Source of the DNA: Luteibacter sp.
GTDB lineage: Bacteria; Pseudomonadota; Gammaproteobacteria; Xanthomonadales; Rhodanobacteraceae
Assembly (NCBI RefSeq): GCF_009912395.1
Contig: NZ_WNDO01000008.1
Span: 62,001-126,000, forward strand
Length of the DNA: 64,000 nt
Reading direction: 5' to 3'
In this document: positions 8,413-17,433 of the stretch, in pieces
Numbering within the stretch: position 1 is the stretch's first letter
Layout: each line of letters starts with the position of its first letter
Made by a program: the position numbers and the translations under genes
Notes under the pieces: model-generated
Databases searched by the model: none
The model's input: only the letters and a program-made list of their open reading frames with translations
Told to the model about the DNA's origin: nothing

Positions 8413-9467
8413 TGCGGAGGAAGACGCTCGCGCGGCAGATGATGCTTTACGCGATCGTTCTCGTGGTGATCACCGTCATCATGACCTTCGTGGTCACCTA
8501 TGTCGTCTATGTTTACCTGATCGACCCCAACCAGATTCCCGACGACGACGATGCCTTCATTACCAGTGCCGACCTGATCTGGATGGGGCTGGCGATCCTC
8601 GTGGGTATCGTCGTGGCCACGCCGACGGCGCTCGGGCTGGCCCGGCGCATCGTCCGTCCGCTGGATACCCTCGCCACCGCCATCCGCGCGGCGGCAAGGG
8701 GCGACCTGGGTGCGCGCGCGGCGGTGGAATCGGATGCCTTCGGCGAGACCTATGGCCTGCTTGAGGACTACAACCACCTGATCGCGCGCCTGCAAAAGAC
8801 CTCCGCCGAGAAGGTCGAATGGAACGCCGCCATCGCGCATGAGCTGCGTACGCCCGTGGCGATCCTGCGTGGCCGACTCAAGGGCCTGGCGGAAGGCGTG
8901 TTCGTTCCGTCGGAAGACCTGTTCCACAACCTGCTGCACCACGTGGAAGGCCTATCGCGCCTGATCGAGGATCTTCGCGCGCTGAGCCTCTCCGAGAGCG
9001 GACACCTGCACTTGCAGAAGACGGATGTCCGGCTCGATATCGAGTTGCGTAAGGTACTGCGCTTCATCGAGCCCAGCCAGAAGAACCACCGGCTCGTACT
9101 CAACATGGCGCCTGTGGTGGCGCATTGCGATCCGATGCGTATTCGCCAGGCCGTGCTCGCCATCCTCGACAATGCGAGTCGATATGCCGTGCACGGCGTG
9201 ATCCGCGTGGTGCTTGCCGATACGGCATCGGGTGTGACGGTATGTATTGAGGATACCGGCCCGGGTATTCCGCCGGAATTTCGAAACCAGGTCTTCGATG
9301 CGTTCAGCCGTCGCGAGGCCTCGCGTTCACGCAGCAGCGGTGGCAGCGGCCTGGGGCTCGCGGTCGTCAAAACGATCGCCGTCGCCCACCAGGGTACGGT
9401 CGCCTGCGAACCCAGCGAACTGGGTGGCACGCGTTTCCGCATCGTGCTTCCCGCCAGGCAAGCCTGA
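8412..9467 (+). CDS. Sensor histidine kinase, HAMP type (BaeS/AdeS-like)
   Basis: This 351-residue inner-membrane kinase has two membrane segments (residues ~12-37 and 57-77) separated by only ~20 residues, so there is almost no periplasmic sensor domain. A HAMP linker (~75-127) leads to the dimerization helix with phospho-acceptor H143 ('IAHELRTPVAIL'). The ATPase domain has an N-box ('ILDNASRYA'), G1 ('EDTGPGIP') and G2 ('GGSGLGLAVV'). It should phosphorylate the response regulator whose stop codon it overlaps. The tiny external loop suggests that it senses a signal in or at the membrane. Confidence 0.93.
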   Translation: MRRKTLARQMMLYAIVLVVITVIMTFVVTYVVYVYLIDPNQIPDDDDAFITSADLIWMGLAILVGIVVATPTALGLARRIVRPLDTLATAIRAAARGDLGARAAVESDAFGETYGLLEDYNHLIARLQKTSAEKVEWNAAIAHELRTPVAILRGRLKGLAEGVFVPSEDLFHNLLHHVEGLSRLIEDLRALSLSESGHLHLQKTDVRLDIELRKVLRFIEPSQKNHRLVLNMAPVVAHCDPMRIRQAVLAILDNASRYAVHGVIRVVLADTASGVTVCIEDTGPGIPPEFRNQVFDAFSRREASRSRSSGGSGLGLAVVKTIAVAHQGTVACEPSELGGTRFRIVLPARQA

Positions 9468-9649
9468 ACGTCGCGCTCCATCTTCGCTCCATGCGCGTTC
9501 CACCGTCCCTTGAAGTTGCCCTTCTAGCATCGACTCGTTCGGCGCCTGTCACGTTGGCGTCATAACGAACGGTCCGTCCGAACGCTTTTACCGATCGGCA
9601 GCGCATGCGTCGTCGCCGGGGGCATTGTCATTATTTAAAGGGGAGTAGC

Positions 9650-12600
9650 ATGGCAGTAGGTATGAGGTCGCGGGGAGCGACTCGCATTTCCCGTTCCCTG
9701 CTTCACATGGCCGTGGCGACGGCGTTGGGCCTTCCTTCCACCGCGGTGTTCGCGCAGGCGACCACCGGCACCATCTTCGGCCAGGCGCCGGGCATGGCCG
9801 GCGCGACCATCCGCTTGCAGAACGCCAACGGCCTGTCGCGCGACATTGCAGTCGATGCGCAGGGGCGTTATGCCGCGGTCCAGTTGCCGGTGGGTCAATA
9901 CAGCGTGTCGCTGATTCGCGACGGCAAGGTGGTGGATACGCGCGACAACATCGGCGTGGTCGTGGGACGAGGCGTGGACGTATCGTTTGCCACTGCGGGT
10001 GCGTCGGCCACCGCCGCGCAGAATCTCGATAGCGTGACGGTCTCCGCGAGCGCGTTGCCGGCGATCGACGTCAGCAGTGTCGACGCACGCACGGTCGTCA
10101 CCGCGCAGGAACTGGCCAAGTATCCGCTGGGCCGCACGGCGGAAGCGGTGGCGATGCTCGCCCCCGGCGTCGTGCTCGGCTCGGGATTCTTCCAGGGGCC
10201 GACCCGCGCCTCGCTGGTGTCGTTCAGTGGTTCGGCGGTGACCGAGAACGCCTATTACATCAACGGCTTCAATACCACCGACCCGGTGTCCGGCTTCGGC
10301 GGCATCACGCTGCCCTACAACACGATCGACCAGCAGGAAGTGCTGACCGGTGGCTACAGTGCGGCCTTCGGCCGTTCCGACGGCGGCGTGCTGAACCAGG
10401 TCGGCAAGCGTGGCGGCAACGAATGGCATTTTGGCGCGCAGCAATTGTGGACGCCGCGGTCGCTGAAGGGCGACCAGCAGAACACCTACTTCCGCTATGG
10501 TCCCGACGCAGGAAAGATCTACCGCAACCTCGAAGACAGCAAGTCGTGGACCACCACGACCAGCGCCTACGTGTCCGGTCCGCTGGTCAAGGACAGGTTG
10601 TTCTTCTTCGCGGCCGGTGAGTACGAGCGCACCGAGGGCAACAGCCTCGGTCCGGTGAATCTCGCCTACAACACCAAGACGCGCTACAAGGACCCCCGCT
10701 TCTACGGCAAGATCGACTGGAACATCGCCGACAACCATTCCCTGGAAGCCACGTACGCATCCAGTTCGGACAGCTACGCCGGCAACCAGTACGTGTACGA
10801 CTACCGCACGGGTTATACGGGCGGCTACAACAGCGGCGATACATCGAAGAAGAACACCGGCCGCCTGGGCGTGCTGAAGTACACGGGCTACATCACCGAC
10901 AACCTTACGGTGACGGCGCTCTACGGCAAGCTGTGGTCGACGTACTACACCGCCATTCCAGGCTACGACCCGAGCTTGCCGTACATCTATCAGCCCGAGC
11001 AGCAGAATCCCGCGTTCGGTGGCAACATCTCCAATCGCCAGACGACCGACCGCATTCCCGATGCCGGTCACAAGTCGCATAACAACAACCTTCGCCTGGA
11101 CGTGTCGTACCGTCTTGGCGATCACACCATCACGGCCGGTATCGACAACCAGAACGTCCGCGACCTCAACGACGGCGAGACCACGGCGGGCCCAGGTTAC
11201 GCATGGCGCTATGAGCAGGTGAATCCAGGCAAGCCCATCCTCGACAACGGCACCGCCTTCGTCGACGCGCCGGGCGGGTATGCCAATGGCGCGGGTGGCT
11301 ACATCGTGTCGCGGCGCATCTATCGCACGGCGGCGTCGGTACGCGTCAAGCAGCGTGCGCAGTACATCGAGGATGCGTGGCAGGTCAACGATCGCCTGCT
11401 GTTGAAGATCGGCCTTCGCAACGATCAGTTCACCAACTACAACCCCGAAGGCGTGGCCTATCTGCGACTCACCAAGCCGCAATGGGCACCGCGACTCGGC
11501 GCAAGCTGGGACGTCTTTGGCGATTCGTCGACCAAGATCTTCGCGAATGTCGGCCGCTACTACCTCGCGATGCCCGCCAGCGTGGCCCTGCGTTCTGCGG
11601 GTGCCTCGTTGTTCACCGACGAATACTTCACCTATTCGGGCATTGATGCCCAAGGCATTCCGCAGGGCTTGAAGCCCATACGCTCGTCCACGGGCGGCGC
11701 GGTATCCGGCAACCTCGAATACGGCCAGGCCCGCGATCCGAACACCGCCGCGCCGAAGAACCTGAAGTCGCAGTTCCAGGACGAAGCGATCCTCGGCTTC
11801 CAGCAGCAGTTGGGCCCGGAATGGGTGCTGGGTGCGAAGCTGACGTGGCGCAAGCTGCGCAACGCCATCGACGACGTGTCCGATTCCGATGCGATCTACC
11901 GGAAGGCGATCGCGTTGGGCTATCCGGTGGTCAAGTCCAACGTGAAGGGCAGCTACCTGTTCAATCCGGGACGCAGCAATACGTTCCGGATCTCCGACGG
12001 GGCAGGCGGTTACTACGACGTGCCGGTGACCAATGCGGACTTCGGCTTCCCCAGGCTCAAGCGCAAGTACTACGGGCTGGACCTGAGCCTGGAGCATCCG
12101 TTCGACGGCAAGTGGCAGGCCAAGGTGCTGTATACCTTCAGCCGCAGCTACGGTAATACCGAAGGCCAGGTGAAGTCCGATATCGGTCAGTCGGATGTTT
12201 CGGCGACCCAGGACTGGGATTACGCCTCGCTGATGAGCTACTCGAACGGCGCGCAGTCAAACGATCGCAAGCACGTGCTCAAGGCCTTCGGCTCATACCA
12301 GATCACGCCGGAGTTCATGGTCGGCGCCAACATCGTGCTGGCCTCGGGCGCGCCGCGTAGCTGCCTGGGCTACTACGGTCCGGGCGAGACCTCACCAGCC
12401 TATTCGAGCCCCGCGTATCACTGGTGCGGTGGCGAGCCCTCGCCGCCGGGAACGTATCGTTATCCGTGGCAGAAGACGGTCAGCATCAACGCCGAGTATC
12501 GCCCGGCGTTCGCGGATCACAAGCTGGCGTTCAATGCCACGGTCTACAACGTGTTCAACGATACGCCGGTGACGTCGGCCTATCCGTATTACGGGGCAAA

Positions 12601-12685
12601 GGCGAATCCGCGTCCGCGCTACAATACGCCGCTTTACCGGGCCACGCCGCGATATGTGCGCCTGGGCGTGTCGTACGACTTCTGA
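9650..12685 (+). CDS. TonB-dependent receptor, Oar-like with N-terminal carboxypeptidase-regulatory-like domain
   Basis: This 1011-residue protein starts at an ATG preceded by AGGGGAG. The signal peptide ends near 'TAVFAQA'. A carboxypeptidase-regulatory-like beta-sandwich follows ('GTIFGQAPGMAGATIRLQNANG...GRYAAVQLPVGQYSVSL'), then a plug domain ('YPLGRTAEAVAMLAPGVV', 'YYINGFNTTDPVSGFGG') and a large barrel ending in '...ATPRYVRLGVSYDF' with the usual C-terminal Phe. Oar-like receptors are common in Xanthomonadales and have been linked to peptide/protein uptake or secretion. Its substrate cannot be read from the sequence. A strong terminator follows, so it is probably a single-gene unit. Confidence 0.9.
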   Translation: MAVGMRSRGATRISRSLLHMAVATALGLPSTAVFAQATTGTIFGQAPGMAGATIRLQNANGLSRDIAVDAQGRYAAVQLPVGQYSVSLIRDGKVVDTRDNIGVVVGRGVDVSFATAGASATAAQNLDSVTVSASALPAIDVSSVDARTVVTAQELAKYPLGRTAEAVAMLAPGVVLGSGFFQGPTRASLVSFSGSAVTENAYYINGFNTTDPVSGFGGITLPYNTIDQQEVLTGGYSAAFGRSDGGVLNQVGKRGGNEWHFGAQQLWTPRSLKGDQQNTYFRYGPDAGKIYRNLEDSKSWTTTTSAYVSGPLVKDRLFFFAAGEYERTEGNSLGPVNLAYNTKTRYKDPRFYGKIDWNIADNHSLEATYASSSDSYAGNQYVYDYRTGYTGGYNSGDTSKKNTGRLGVLKYTGYITDNLTVTALYGKLWSTYYTAIPGYDPSLPYIYQPEQQNPAFGGNISNRQTTDRIPDAGHKSHNNNLRLDVSYRLGDHTITAGIDNQNVRDLNDGETTAGPGYAWRYEQVNPGKPILDNGTAFVDAPGGYANGAGGYIVSRRIYRTAASVRVKQRAQYIEDAWQVNDRLLLKIGLRNDQFTNYNPEGVAYLRLTKPQWAPRLGASWDVFGDSSTKIFANVGRYYLAMPASVALRSAGASLFTDEYFTYSGIDAQGIPQGLKPIRSSTGGAVSGNLEYGQARDPNTAAPKNLKSQFQDEAILGFQQQLGPEWVLGAKLTWRKLRNAIDDVSDSDAIYRKAIALGYPVVKSNVKGSYLFNPGRSNTFRISDGAGGYYDVPVTNADFGFPRLKRKYYGLDLSLEHPFDGKWQAKVLYTFSRSYGNTEGQVKSDIGQSDVSATQDWDYASLMSYSNGAQSNDRKHVLKAFGSYQITPEFMVGANIVLASGAPRSCLGYYGPGETSPAYSSPAYHWCGGEPSPPGTYRYPWQKTVSINAEYRPAFADHKLAFNATVYNVFNDTPVTSAYPYYGAKANPRPRYNTPLYRATPRYVRLGVSYDF

Positions 12686-12763
12686 GGTTTCCCTTCGAAA
12701 AAAGCGATGCAACGACATCGCCCATCACGGCGTTTCGCTTCATGTGCCGATCGCCAGTCTCTC

Positions 12764-12794
12764 CGCCCGAGTCCTCCCACTCGGGCGTTTTTTT
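12764..12794 (+). terminator. Intrinsic terminator of the Oar-like receptor gene
   Basis: The stem CGCCCGAGT / ACTCGGGCG (12764-12772 and 12779-12787), with loop CCTCCC, is followed by seven T's. It lies 79 bp after the receptor stop. Confidence 0.92.
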
Positions 12795-12800
12795 GCTTCT

Positions 12801-12868
12801 TGTAGGAGCGCGCTTGCGCGCGATGGGTGCTTGCGTCATCCCCCATCGCGCGCAAGCGCGCTCCTACA
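12801..12868. repeat. REP pair, type A, inverted
   Basis: Two type-A REP copies face each other (TGTAGGAGCGCGC... and ...GCGCGCTCCTACA) around a ~20-bp spacer, between the receptor terminator and the 3' end of the convergent phospholipase-D-like gene. Confidence 0.9.
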
Positions 12869-12871
12869 ACC

Positions 12872-14113
12872 TCAGTGTGCTGCGGGTTTGAAGGCGGCGA
12901 GTGGCTTGACGTACGGGCCGTCCCAATCCGCATCGAAGATGCGTCCCAGCGTGCGGGACTGCGGACCGTGGATGAAAATCGACGCGTCCACCGTGCTCTC
13001 GAAGTAGCTCCAGCTCCAGTTACCCGTGCCCACGAAGCCCGACTCGTCGTCGACGAGCGCGTACTTGGCGTGTTCCACACGTGCGTACGGGATGGGGCCG
13101 GACGACGCCTGCGGCACGACGGAGTAGCGCACTTCGATGCCCGGCAGGGCGGCGAGGCTTTGCAGGTAGGCGAGGTCGTGCCCGCGCAACGCCCAATCCG
13201 CCACGATGATCTGTACCTTGACGTCGCGTGCGGAGGCGTTGCGGATGGCGAGGTCGAGGGTGCCCCAGTAGCCCTTGGGACCGAAATCCTTGAAGGCGGA
13301 CATCGTCATCACCTGGATGCGGATCCGCGTCTTCGCCTGGTCGAGCAAATGGGCGAGGGTGGGCGCTTCCGGTGTCAGCCAGGCGGGCTGCATGGCGGCG
13401 GGGCTGAACGCCGGGAAGAAGGTGGAGGCCTCGCCATCCTTGCCGGCGATGGTCACGGGCGACAGCGCGGTCACCGGGTCGAAGGACGGCGGTGGCACGA
13501 GCGGCGAGGTCATGCGCGCATCGGCCGGCGTCTCGGCCAGGTGCCACAGGTGGTCGAACTCGGCACGGAAGGTCTTGCCGATGCGCGTATCGACGATGCG
13601 CACACCCACCTCGTGGATATGCTGGATCGCACGCCAGTCCCAGTTCTGGCTGCCTACGAAGACATCGCCGTCGTCGACTTCCATGAACTTCACGTGCAGC
13701 ACGCCGCCCGTGATGTCCTTGACCGGCATCTGGCGGATCGTGATGCCGGGCAGCCCGGTGAGCGCGTCGATCCAGGGCTGGCTTTCGTGCATGAAGCTGC
13801 TGTCCACCAGCAGGTTCACCTTGACGCCTTTCTTCGCCTGCGCCACCAGCGCATCCACGATGGGCGACAGCGCATGACCCGGCGGATTGGTTATGTAGAA
13901 GGCCGCGATGTCGATGTGATCCTTCGCGCCGCGAATCATCGACAGCCAGGTCGGCGCGGTGCGCGCCGTGTCGGGCAGGCCGTAGCTGGTTTCTTCGGGA
14001 ACGCTCTCGACCCACTCGAACCGGCTTTGCGAAGCGGCCTGGGCCAGCGTTGGAAGCAGCCCGAGGACCGCGGTGGCGAGGAGAGCGAGCGGGTAGGACG
14101 CGATGGAGCGCAT
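12872..14113 (-). CDS. Exported phospholipase-D-like protein with two HKD-type motifs
   Basis: This 413-residue protein begins with a signal peptide (1-26, 'LLPTLAQA'). It has two PLD half-sites: an H-x-K-x(4)-D motif in 'HVKFMEVDDGDVFVGSQNWD', and a second in 'HAKYALVDDESGFVGTGNWSWS'. Both keep the His, Lys and Asp and the following G-S/T-x-N-W. The family includes phospholipases, nucleases and transphosphatidylases; the export signal and the domain pairing suggest a periplasmic or secreted phosphodiesterase, but the substrate cannot be assigned. No clear Shine-Dalgarno sequence is visible before the ATG. The 3' end abuts a REP pair, and a second REP lies upstream of the start. Confidence 0.88.
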   Translation of the reverse strand: MRSIASYPLALLATAVLGLLPTLAQAASQSRFEWVESVPEETSYGLPDTARTAPTWLSMIRGAKDHIDIAAFYITNPPGHALSPIVDALVAQAKKGVKVNLLVDSSFMHESQPWIDALTGLPGITIRQMPVKDITGGVLHVKFMEVDDGDVFVGSQNWDWRAIQHIHEVGVRIVDTRIGKTFRAEFDHLWHLAETPADARMTSPLVPPPSFDPVTALSPVTIAGKDGEASTFFPAFSPAAMQPAWLTPEAPTLAHLLDQAKTRIRIQVMTMSAFKDFGPKGYWGTLDLAIRNASARDVKVQIIVADWALRGHDLAYLQSLAALPGIEVRYSVVPQASSGPIPYARVEHAKYALVDDESGFVGTGNWSWSYFESTVDASIFIHGPQSRTLGRIFDADWDGPYVKPLAAFKPAAH

Positions 14114-14153
14114 TCGCAGAAGACCAGTGGGGAGGTGTTATAGGGTAACACCC

Positions 14154-14197
14154 GTAGGAGCGCGCTTGCGCGCGATCGCGCGCAAGCGCGCTCCTAC
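14154..14197. repeat. Perfect 44-bp REP palindrome, type A
   Basis: Two type-A REP arms are fused head to head without a spacer (GTAGGAGCGCGCTTGCGCGC ... GCGCGCTCCTAC), giving a perfect 44-bp palindrome. Its right end contains the TAG stop codon of the minus-strand NmrA-like gene (14194-14196). Confidence 0.92.
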
Positions 14198-15099
14198 GAC
14201 AGCCATCCCGCAAGATCTTTCACGGGGATGCCTTGTCGTGCATTGAACGTAGCCTCCTTGTCCCACGCCACCCCGGTGTCGCGCGCAAAGGCGAGGTGAT
14301 ACCGGCGCATCTTGTCCTCCGGATGCGTCGTCACGGCCTTGCGCAGCTCATCGATGGGCCACAGGACGCGCTCCACCTTGCGGTCGAGGCGGGCCTCTAC
14401 GTAGTCCGCCAGCCGGGCGTACGAGAAGGTATCGCCGGCGACGAAGACCACCTGGTCGTCGATGCGTGGCACATGGGCCAGGATCACGGCCGTCAGCCGG
14501 CCAATGTCCTCCGGCGTGGTGACGGTCAGGCGATGGCCCCAGTCACCCAGCGCATGCACCCGGGCGTGTTCCAGATCCACCACCCCGAAGGCCGGTTCGA
14601 AGAGAAAGCTGGTGAACATCCCCGTGGAGACGATCACCCAGTGGGTACGCGACTGGGCCCGCAGCATCTCGCGAACGTCGATCTGTTCGTCGAAGATGCC
14701 CTGGTCGCTACCGCGCCCGATCACGTCGTAGTCGACGCCGAACTGCCAGGGAACATACCGATCCACGCCGGCTTCCAGCACCGCGGCGGTGATTCTGCGT
14801 TGCGTGCCGGGGCCGCCAACAAAGCCCGTGCAGCAGATGACGGTCGCGTAGCCGGAGAACAGCCGGGCGAGATCCGCGACGGAATGGTGGGCGAGATCGG
14901 CACGCACGACACCGACACCCATCGGCTGAAACACGCCGGGTCGCGGATCGGGCGCCTGCGTGTCGAGGGGGCGGAGCAGGACATCGATTTTGCCCGACGT
15001 CGTGGTCCGCCGGTCGACCAATGCGTGGAGCATGGCGATGCCCAGCTCCCCTGCACCGATGACGAGGGTGGCGTCGTTTCTGGATTCGTTATGCTGCAT
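14194..15099 (-). CDS. NmrA-like NAD(P)-binding oxidoreductase (isoflavone-reductase-like)
   Basis: This 301-residue protein opens with a Rossmann G-x-G-x-x-G ('VIGAGELGIAML', residues ~12-23). It then shows the atypical-SDR pattern of NmrA/isoflavone-reductase-like proteins: 'VICCTGFVGGPG', 'YVPWQFGVDYD' and 'STGMFTSFLFEP'. Members are NAD(P)-dependent reductases or redox-sensing regulators. The ATG at 15099 is chosen because the nucleotide-binding fold begins immediately after it. A HxlR regulator is transcribed divergently from 72 bp upstream, a common arrangement in which the regulator controls the oxidoreductase. The TAG stop lies inside a REP palindrome. Confidence 0.85.
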   Translation of the reverse strand: MQHNESRNDATLVIGAGELGIAMLHALVDRRTTTSGKIDVLLRPLDTQAPDPRPGVFQPMGVGVVRADLAHHSVADLARLFSGYATVICCTGFVGGPGTQRRITAAVLEAGVDRYVPWQFGVDYDVIGRGSDQGIFDEQIDVREMLRAQSRTHWVIVSTGMFTSFLFEPAFGVVDLEHARVHALGDWGHRLTVTTPEDIGRLTAVILAHVPRIDDQVVFVAGDTFSYARLADYVEARLDRKVERVLWPIDELRKAVTTHPEDKMRRYHLAFARDTGVAWDKEATFNARQGIPVKDLAGWLS

Positions 15100-15171
15100 A
15101 TGCGTCGGCTCGTGAGTGGAAACCTGGCATAAGCTGAGGCGTCGCATCCATGCGGACAAGAAGGCACACCA

Positions 15172-15591
15172 GTGATACCGGACGAGATTCCTTTCGAAGA
15201 GGTCATGGCGCGATCGCAGGCTGCCTGCGATGCGTTGAGCGACGAGGACGACGGCTTGAAGCGCGAAGTGCTCGCGCATGCCGGCAACCGCTGGTCGCTG
15301 GGCATCGTGCACGAGCTGGGCGTGGCGGGCACATTGCGCCACGCGGAACTCGCGCGACGTCTCGACGGCGTGACCCAGCGGATGCTCACGCGATCGCTGC
15401 GCCAACTGGAGCGCGATGGGCTGATCATGCGACACGACCATAAGGAGGTGCCGCCGCGCGTCGATTACACGCTGACCGCGCTGGGCCGTGGATTGCTGGT
15501 CGGGATGCTGCCGTTGTGGACGTGGGTGATCGACAACGCGGAAGAGTTCCGGGTGGCACGCCGTCGCTTCGACGAAGGTGGCGCGCCCTGA
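15172..15591 (+). CDS. HxlR-family transcriptional regulator
   Basis: This 139-residue winged-helix protein has the HxlR core ('NRWSLGIVHEL...RHAELARRLDGVTQRMLTRSLRQLERDGLI...PPRVDYTLTALGRGL'). The usual N-terminal redox Cys of many HxlR proteins could be C17. Translation probably starts at GTG 15172 (AAGAAGG upstream); an ATG at 15205 with GAAGAGG before it is an alternative that would remove 11 residues. It is divergent from the NmrA-like oxidoreductase and is its likely regulator. It ends exactly where the convergent LysR gene ends. Confidence 0.88.
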   Translation: MIPDEIPFEEVMARSQAACDALSDEDDGLKREVLAHAGNRWSLGIVHELGVAGTLRHAELARRLDGVTQRMLTRSLRQLERDGLIMRHDHKEVPPRVDYTLTALGRGLLVGMLPLWTWVIDNAEEFRVARRRFDEGGAP

Positions 15592-16449
15592 TCAGTCCGT
15601 CTTCGACAGGCTCCTGAACGCCGTCGCGAGTGTCTTCAGCGCTTGCCGCGAGCGGCCATCGTGCAAGGCGGAGTAAAGCACGGCCTGTTGCGCGGGAAGT
15701 GCGGGCAACGACAGCGATTCGCCGATATCGACGGTACCCGACGGGGCGGCGCGCTTCGCCAGCACGGCCACCGCCAGTCCGACGGCGGCCGCAGCGCCAA
15801 CGATGGCGGCTCCCTTGCCGATGAAGACCTCCGTCCAGGAGATCCCCGCGTCGTTCAGCGCACGCACGGCGGCGGCGCGGATGCTGCACGTCTCGCCTTG
15901 CGTGGACAACGGAATGGGGTGACCCGGGCGAGGCTCCCAGTGGGCGGCGGCGATCCAGGCGAATGATTCCTGGAACAGCACCTCGCCGTTGTGCTTGCGG
16001 TCCGCCGGTTGCAGGACGAGGGCGGCGTCGAGCACGCCATCCTCGTAGGCTTTCAGCACCTCGACCGACCCCGCCGAGCGAAGCTCGATGACGAGGTTGG
16101 GATCGTGCTCGTTCATCCAGCGCAGCAACCCGGGCAGTTCCGCGCCGACCAGCTGATGGCTGATGCCGATCACCAGTCGCCGTCGTTTCGTGTCGAACGC
16201 GCTGACCGCCCGTTTGTGCGCACCGACCAGTTCGCGCGCCGCTTCGATGAACGCGGCGCCTTCGGCTGAAAGGCGGACCTGGCGCGGGGTACGTTCGAGG
16301 AGTCGTTTGCCCAGTTGATCTTCGAGGCGACGCAGCTTGAGGCTGATCGCCGACTGGGTGCTGTCCAGGGCTTCCGCAGCGCGCGTGAAGCTCTGGAACT
16401 GCACGATGAGCACGAAGGCCTTCACGGCGTCGAGGTCGAGGGATTTCAT
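15592..16449 (-). CDS. LysR-family transcriptional regulator
   Basis: This 285-residue protein has an N-terminal winged helix ('DAVKAFVLIVQFQSFTRAAEALDSTQSAISLKLRRLEDQLGKRLLER') and a periplasmic-binding-protein-like effector domain from about residue 90. It is divergent from the methyltransferase/efflux cluster that starts 127 bp away, so by LysR convention it probably regulates that cluster. The effector is unknown. Its stop codon directly abuts the HxlR gene's end. Confidence 0.9.
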   Translation of the reverse strand: MKSLDLDAVKAFVLIVQFQSFTRAAEALDSTQSAISLKLRRLEDQLGKRLLERTPRQVRLSAEGAAFIEAARELVGAHKRAVSAFDTKRRRLVIGISHQLVGAELPGLLRWMNEHDPNLVIELRSAGSVEVLKAYEDGVLDAALVLQPADRKHNGEVLFQESFAWIAAAHWEPRPGHPIPLSTQGETCSIRAAAVRALNDAGISWTEVFIGKGAAIVGAAAAVGLAVAVLAKRAAPSGTVDIGESLSLPALPAQQAVLYSALHDGRSRQALKTLATAFRSLSKTD

Positions 16450-16458
16450 GGCCCTATC

Positions 16459-16482
16459 ATTTCAAATGTAAATGGCTGAAAT
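16459..16482. promoter_or_regulatory. Candidate LysR binding site (ATTTCA-N12-TGAAAT)
   Basis: An inverted repeat, ATTTCA ... TGAAAT with a 12-bp spacer, lies in the AT-rich divergent region 9 bp upstream of the lysR start and 95 bp upstream of the methyltransferase. Its position fits a LysR autoregulatory site, but the arms are short. Confidence 0.35.
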
Positions 16483-16576
16483 AAGCATCTACGCGTATTC
16501 GAAATCTATGTTAGCGCGCTAGCCTTCGTCACGAATCGACCGCGTTGCCCACCCCCCTTGCTGGCGAGGATGTCCC

Positions 16577-17428
16577 ATGAATCGTTTTCCCTGGATCCGC
16601 GTGATGTGCGGTCTGGCGCTGCCTTTTGGCTCCATCTGTGTCGCGATGGCCGGTTCGACGTTCGATCGTGCCGTGGAACGTGCGGATCGCGTGGCCGGAA
16701 TGACACCGGATATGAAACCGCCGACCTATGTCACTGCCGCCGTCAGCGATGGCGCGCGACCAGCGACGGACAGCCAGCGCGATACCGACCGTAAGCCGGC
16801 GGCGTTGCTTGCCTTTGCCGGGGTGAAGCCGGGCGACAAGGTCGCCGATGTCATGCCGGGAGGCGGTTACTTCACCTGGCTTTTCAGCAAGGTCGTGGGT
16901 GCGCAAGGTCACGTCTACGCCATCGTGCCCGAGAGTATCGCGAAGGCACGGCCGCAGGCCCTGGACGCGCTCAAGGCGATCGCCGCCGATCCTTCCTTCG
17001 CCAACGTGGGCGTCGAAACCGCTCCCTACGACATGATCGCCGCGCCGTCGTCGCTCGACGTGGTGTGGACCTCGCAGAACTACCATGACGTGTATGGCGC
17101 GGTGAGCGTGTTCGCGGTGAGCGGCCATACCGGTGTCGAGGAGGCGGCCGCGCTCGATTCGGCTGCGTTCAAGGCGCTCAAGCCGGGTGGTGCCTACGTG
17201 GTGGTGGATCACGTGGCCAAGGCCGGCGCGACGGCACAGGACGCCAGTACGCTGCATCGGATCGATCCGGCGACGGTAATAGCCCAGGCGCAGGCTGCCG
17301 GGTTCGTGCTGGAGGCGCGCAGCGATGTGCTGGCAAACCCCCAGGATCCGCACGACAAGTCCGTTTTCGCCCCGGAGATCAAGGGGCATACGGACAAGTT
17401 CGCCCTGCGCTTCCGCAAGCCGCGCTGA
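16577..17428 (+). CDS. Exported SAM-dependent methyltransferase-like protein
   Basis: This 283-residue protein has an N-terminal signal peptide (1-26, 'SICVAMAGS') followed by a class-I Rossmann methyltransferase fold: 'VKPGDKVADVMPGGGYFTWLFSKVVG' (motif I region), 'VYAIVPES', and 'ALKPGGAYVVVDHVA'. It resembles the family annotated as predicted (exported) methyltransferases. A periplasmic SAM-dependent enzyme would be unexpected because SAM is cytoplasmic, so the true role is unclear. GAGG precedes the start by eight bases. The RND adaptor gene begins 5 bp after its stop, so they are cotranscribed. Confidence 0.8.
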   Translation: MNRFPWIRVMCGLALPFGSICVAMAGSTFDRAVERADRVAGMTPDMKPPTYVTAAVSDGARPATDSQRDTDRKPAALLAFAGVKPGDKVADVMPGGGYFTWLFSKVVGAQGHVYAIVPESIAKARPQALDALKAIAADPSFANVGVETAPYDMIAAPSSLDVVWTSQNYHDVYGAVSVFAVSGHTGVEEAAALDSAAFKALKPGGAYVVVDHVAKAGATAQDASTLHRIDPATVIAQAQAAGFVLEARSDVLANPQDPHDKSVFAPEIKGHTDKFALRFRKPR

Positions 17429-17433
17429 TCGCC

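Noticed and set aside
12827..14143. 438-codon plus-strand frame opposite the phospholipase-D-like gene
   Set aside because: It is the shadow of the minus-strand gene, which has a signal peptide and both HKD motifs.
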